A program made the position numbers and the translations under genes. A stretch of DNA of 60,000 nt from positions 58,201,249 through 58,261,248 of the forward strand of contig NC_088295.1 of NCBI RefSeq assembly GCF_032854445.1, written 5' to 3'. The notes under the pieces are model-generated. The model worked only from the letters and a program-made list of their open reading frames with translations, did no database searches and was not told the origin of the DNA. Position 1 is the stretch's first letter. Every line of letters begins with the position of its first letter. This document shows, one piece after another, positions 59,120 to 60,000 of this stretch. Source of the DNA: Liolophura sinensis (lineage: Eukaryota; Mollusca; Polyplacophora; Chitonida; Chitonidae).

Positions 59120-59960
59120 ATTTTTCATGATTGTCTCATTGGCTGTCTGAAGTGACTTCTACGTGATTGTCCGATTGGCTGTAGTCTAAGTAGGATTACA
59201 GGAAGTCATTTTTTCATGATTGTCTCATTGGCTGTAGCCTTAGCGGGTTTGCGTGAAGTGGTTTCTTCATGATAGTCTGATTAGTTGTAGTCTAAATCGG
59301 ACTAAGTGAATTGACTTCTTCATAATTATCCCATTGAGAGGGCTGAGCGTTCTGTCAGGTTTCCTCCCACCACCATGCTGGCCGCCGTCGTACAAGTGAG
59401 TACGGCTTAAAACACCATTGAATAAATAAATAAATAAATAAATCTCAGTGGCTGTAATCTAGGTGTGATTGCAAAGAAGTGACTTCTTCATGATTGTCTC
59501 ATTGGAGGGATTGTGTAAAGTGGCTTCTTCATGGTTGTCTAATGTACTGTTTAGGCGGGGCTTCATTGAGGGGCTTCTTCAAGATTGTCTCATTGGCTAT
59601 AGCGTAAGTGTGATTGCATGAAGTGAATTCTTCAGTATTGTCTCATTGACTATAGAGTGAGTGAGATTACATGAAGTGGCTTCTTCAGGATTGTCTCATT
59701 GGCTGTGGTGTAAGTGGGATTGCATGAAGTGCCTTCTTCAGGTTGTAGTCTAGGTCTCATTGGCTGTAGTCTAGGTGAGACTGCGTGAAGTGATTTTATT
59801 ATTGTCTCATTCGCTTCAGTCTAAACGGGACTTCAAGTAGATTTTTCATGATTGTCTTGTTGACTGTAGTCCTAAGTGGACTTACAGAAGTGGCTTCTTC
59901 TTGATTGCCTCATTCGCTCTTGTTTAAGGTCATGAAGTGATTTTACAGGATTATTACACA
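59120..59960 (+). repeat. Diverged minisatellite, unit about 50-60 bp
   Basis: Repeated GACTTCTTCATGATTGTCTC followed by ATTGGCTGTAGTCTAAGTGG. It runs to near the window end and is interrupted by a SINE fragment. Confidence 0.88.
59340..59444 (+). mobile_element. Main SINE 3' half inside a minisatellite
   Basis: Sense fragment with (AAAT)n tail interrupting the diverged array at 59120-59960. Confidence 0.8.
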
Positions 59961-60000
59961 AGGGACACTAACACTGGAACAAGACGCTTCCTCAAGGCGC

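Overview
This is 60 kb of an AT-rich animal nuclear genome. Intron-rich genes with GT-AG splicing, tRNA-derived SINEs, a LINE remnant, a degraded gag gene, a TA-flanked DNA-transposon remnant and many intronic minisatellites all point to a metazoan. The dominant SINE family (tRNA-like head, body with a GC-rich hairpin, AATAAATAAAT tail) and frequent TACATGTA-type motifs suggest a marine lophotrochozoan, most likely a mollusc. The species cannot be fixed from sequence alone.

Three protein-coding genes could be assembled by hand from splice sites with continuous reading phase. (1) Minus strand, about 18.5 to 4.3 kb: seven coding exons (493 aa) for an ankyrin-repeat protein with a SOCS-box-like segment and an acidic C-terminus, plus a probable non-coding first exon. 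(2) Plus strand, about 26.0 to 34.5 kb (first exon uncertain, perhaps 21.67 kb): a single-Ig-domain type I membrane receptor with a very basic juxtamembrane stretch and a tyrosine-rich tail, built from small exons of mostly phase 1. (3) Plus strand, 40.4 to 57.7 kb: a complete 15-exon CLCA-family gene (943 aa) with signal peptide, HEWAH zinc-protease motif, VWA domain with MIDAS, beta-rich domains, a furin-like RGRR site, an FN3-like region and a C-terminal membrane helix.

The rest is introns and intergenic DNA filled with repeats. There are more than 20 copies or fragments of the main SINE, several with clear target-site duplications, and a second tRNA-like SINE-type family with at least four copies, one split by the main SINE. 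Two unclassified dispersed repeats each occur twice. Minisatellites have unit lengths 87, 78, 78, 59, 37, 36 and 24 bp, and a 2.2 kb array of a 16-nt TCTGTCTGTCGATCAG-type unit fills CLCA intron 6. Several array periods are multiples of three, so they give long spurious open frames.

The most unusual points are the Ig-receptor gene with its tyrosine cluster, a decayed tandem duplicate of the CLCA catalytic exon, an imperfect 75-bp-arm foldback element in CLCA intron 1, and the 2.2 kb GATC-rich array. No CRISPR, operon or other prokaryote-type system is present, and I saw no convincing new molecular system beyond these.
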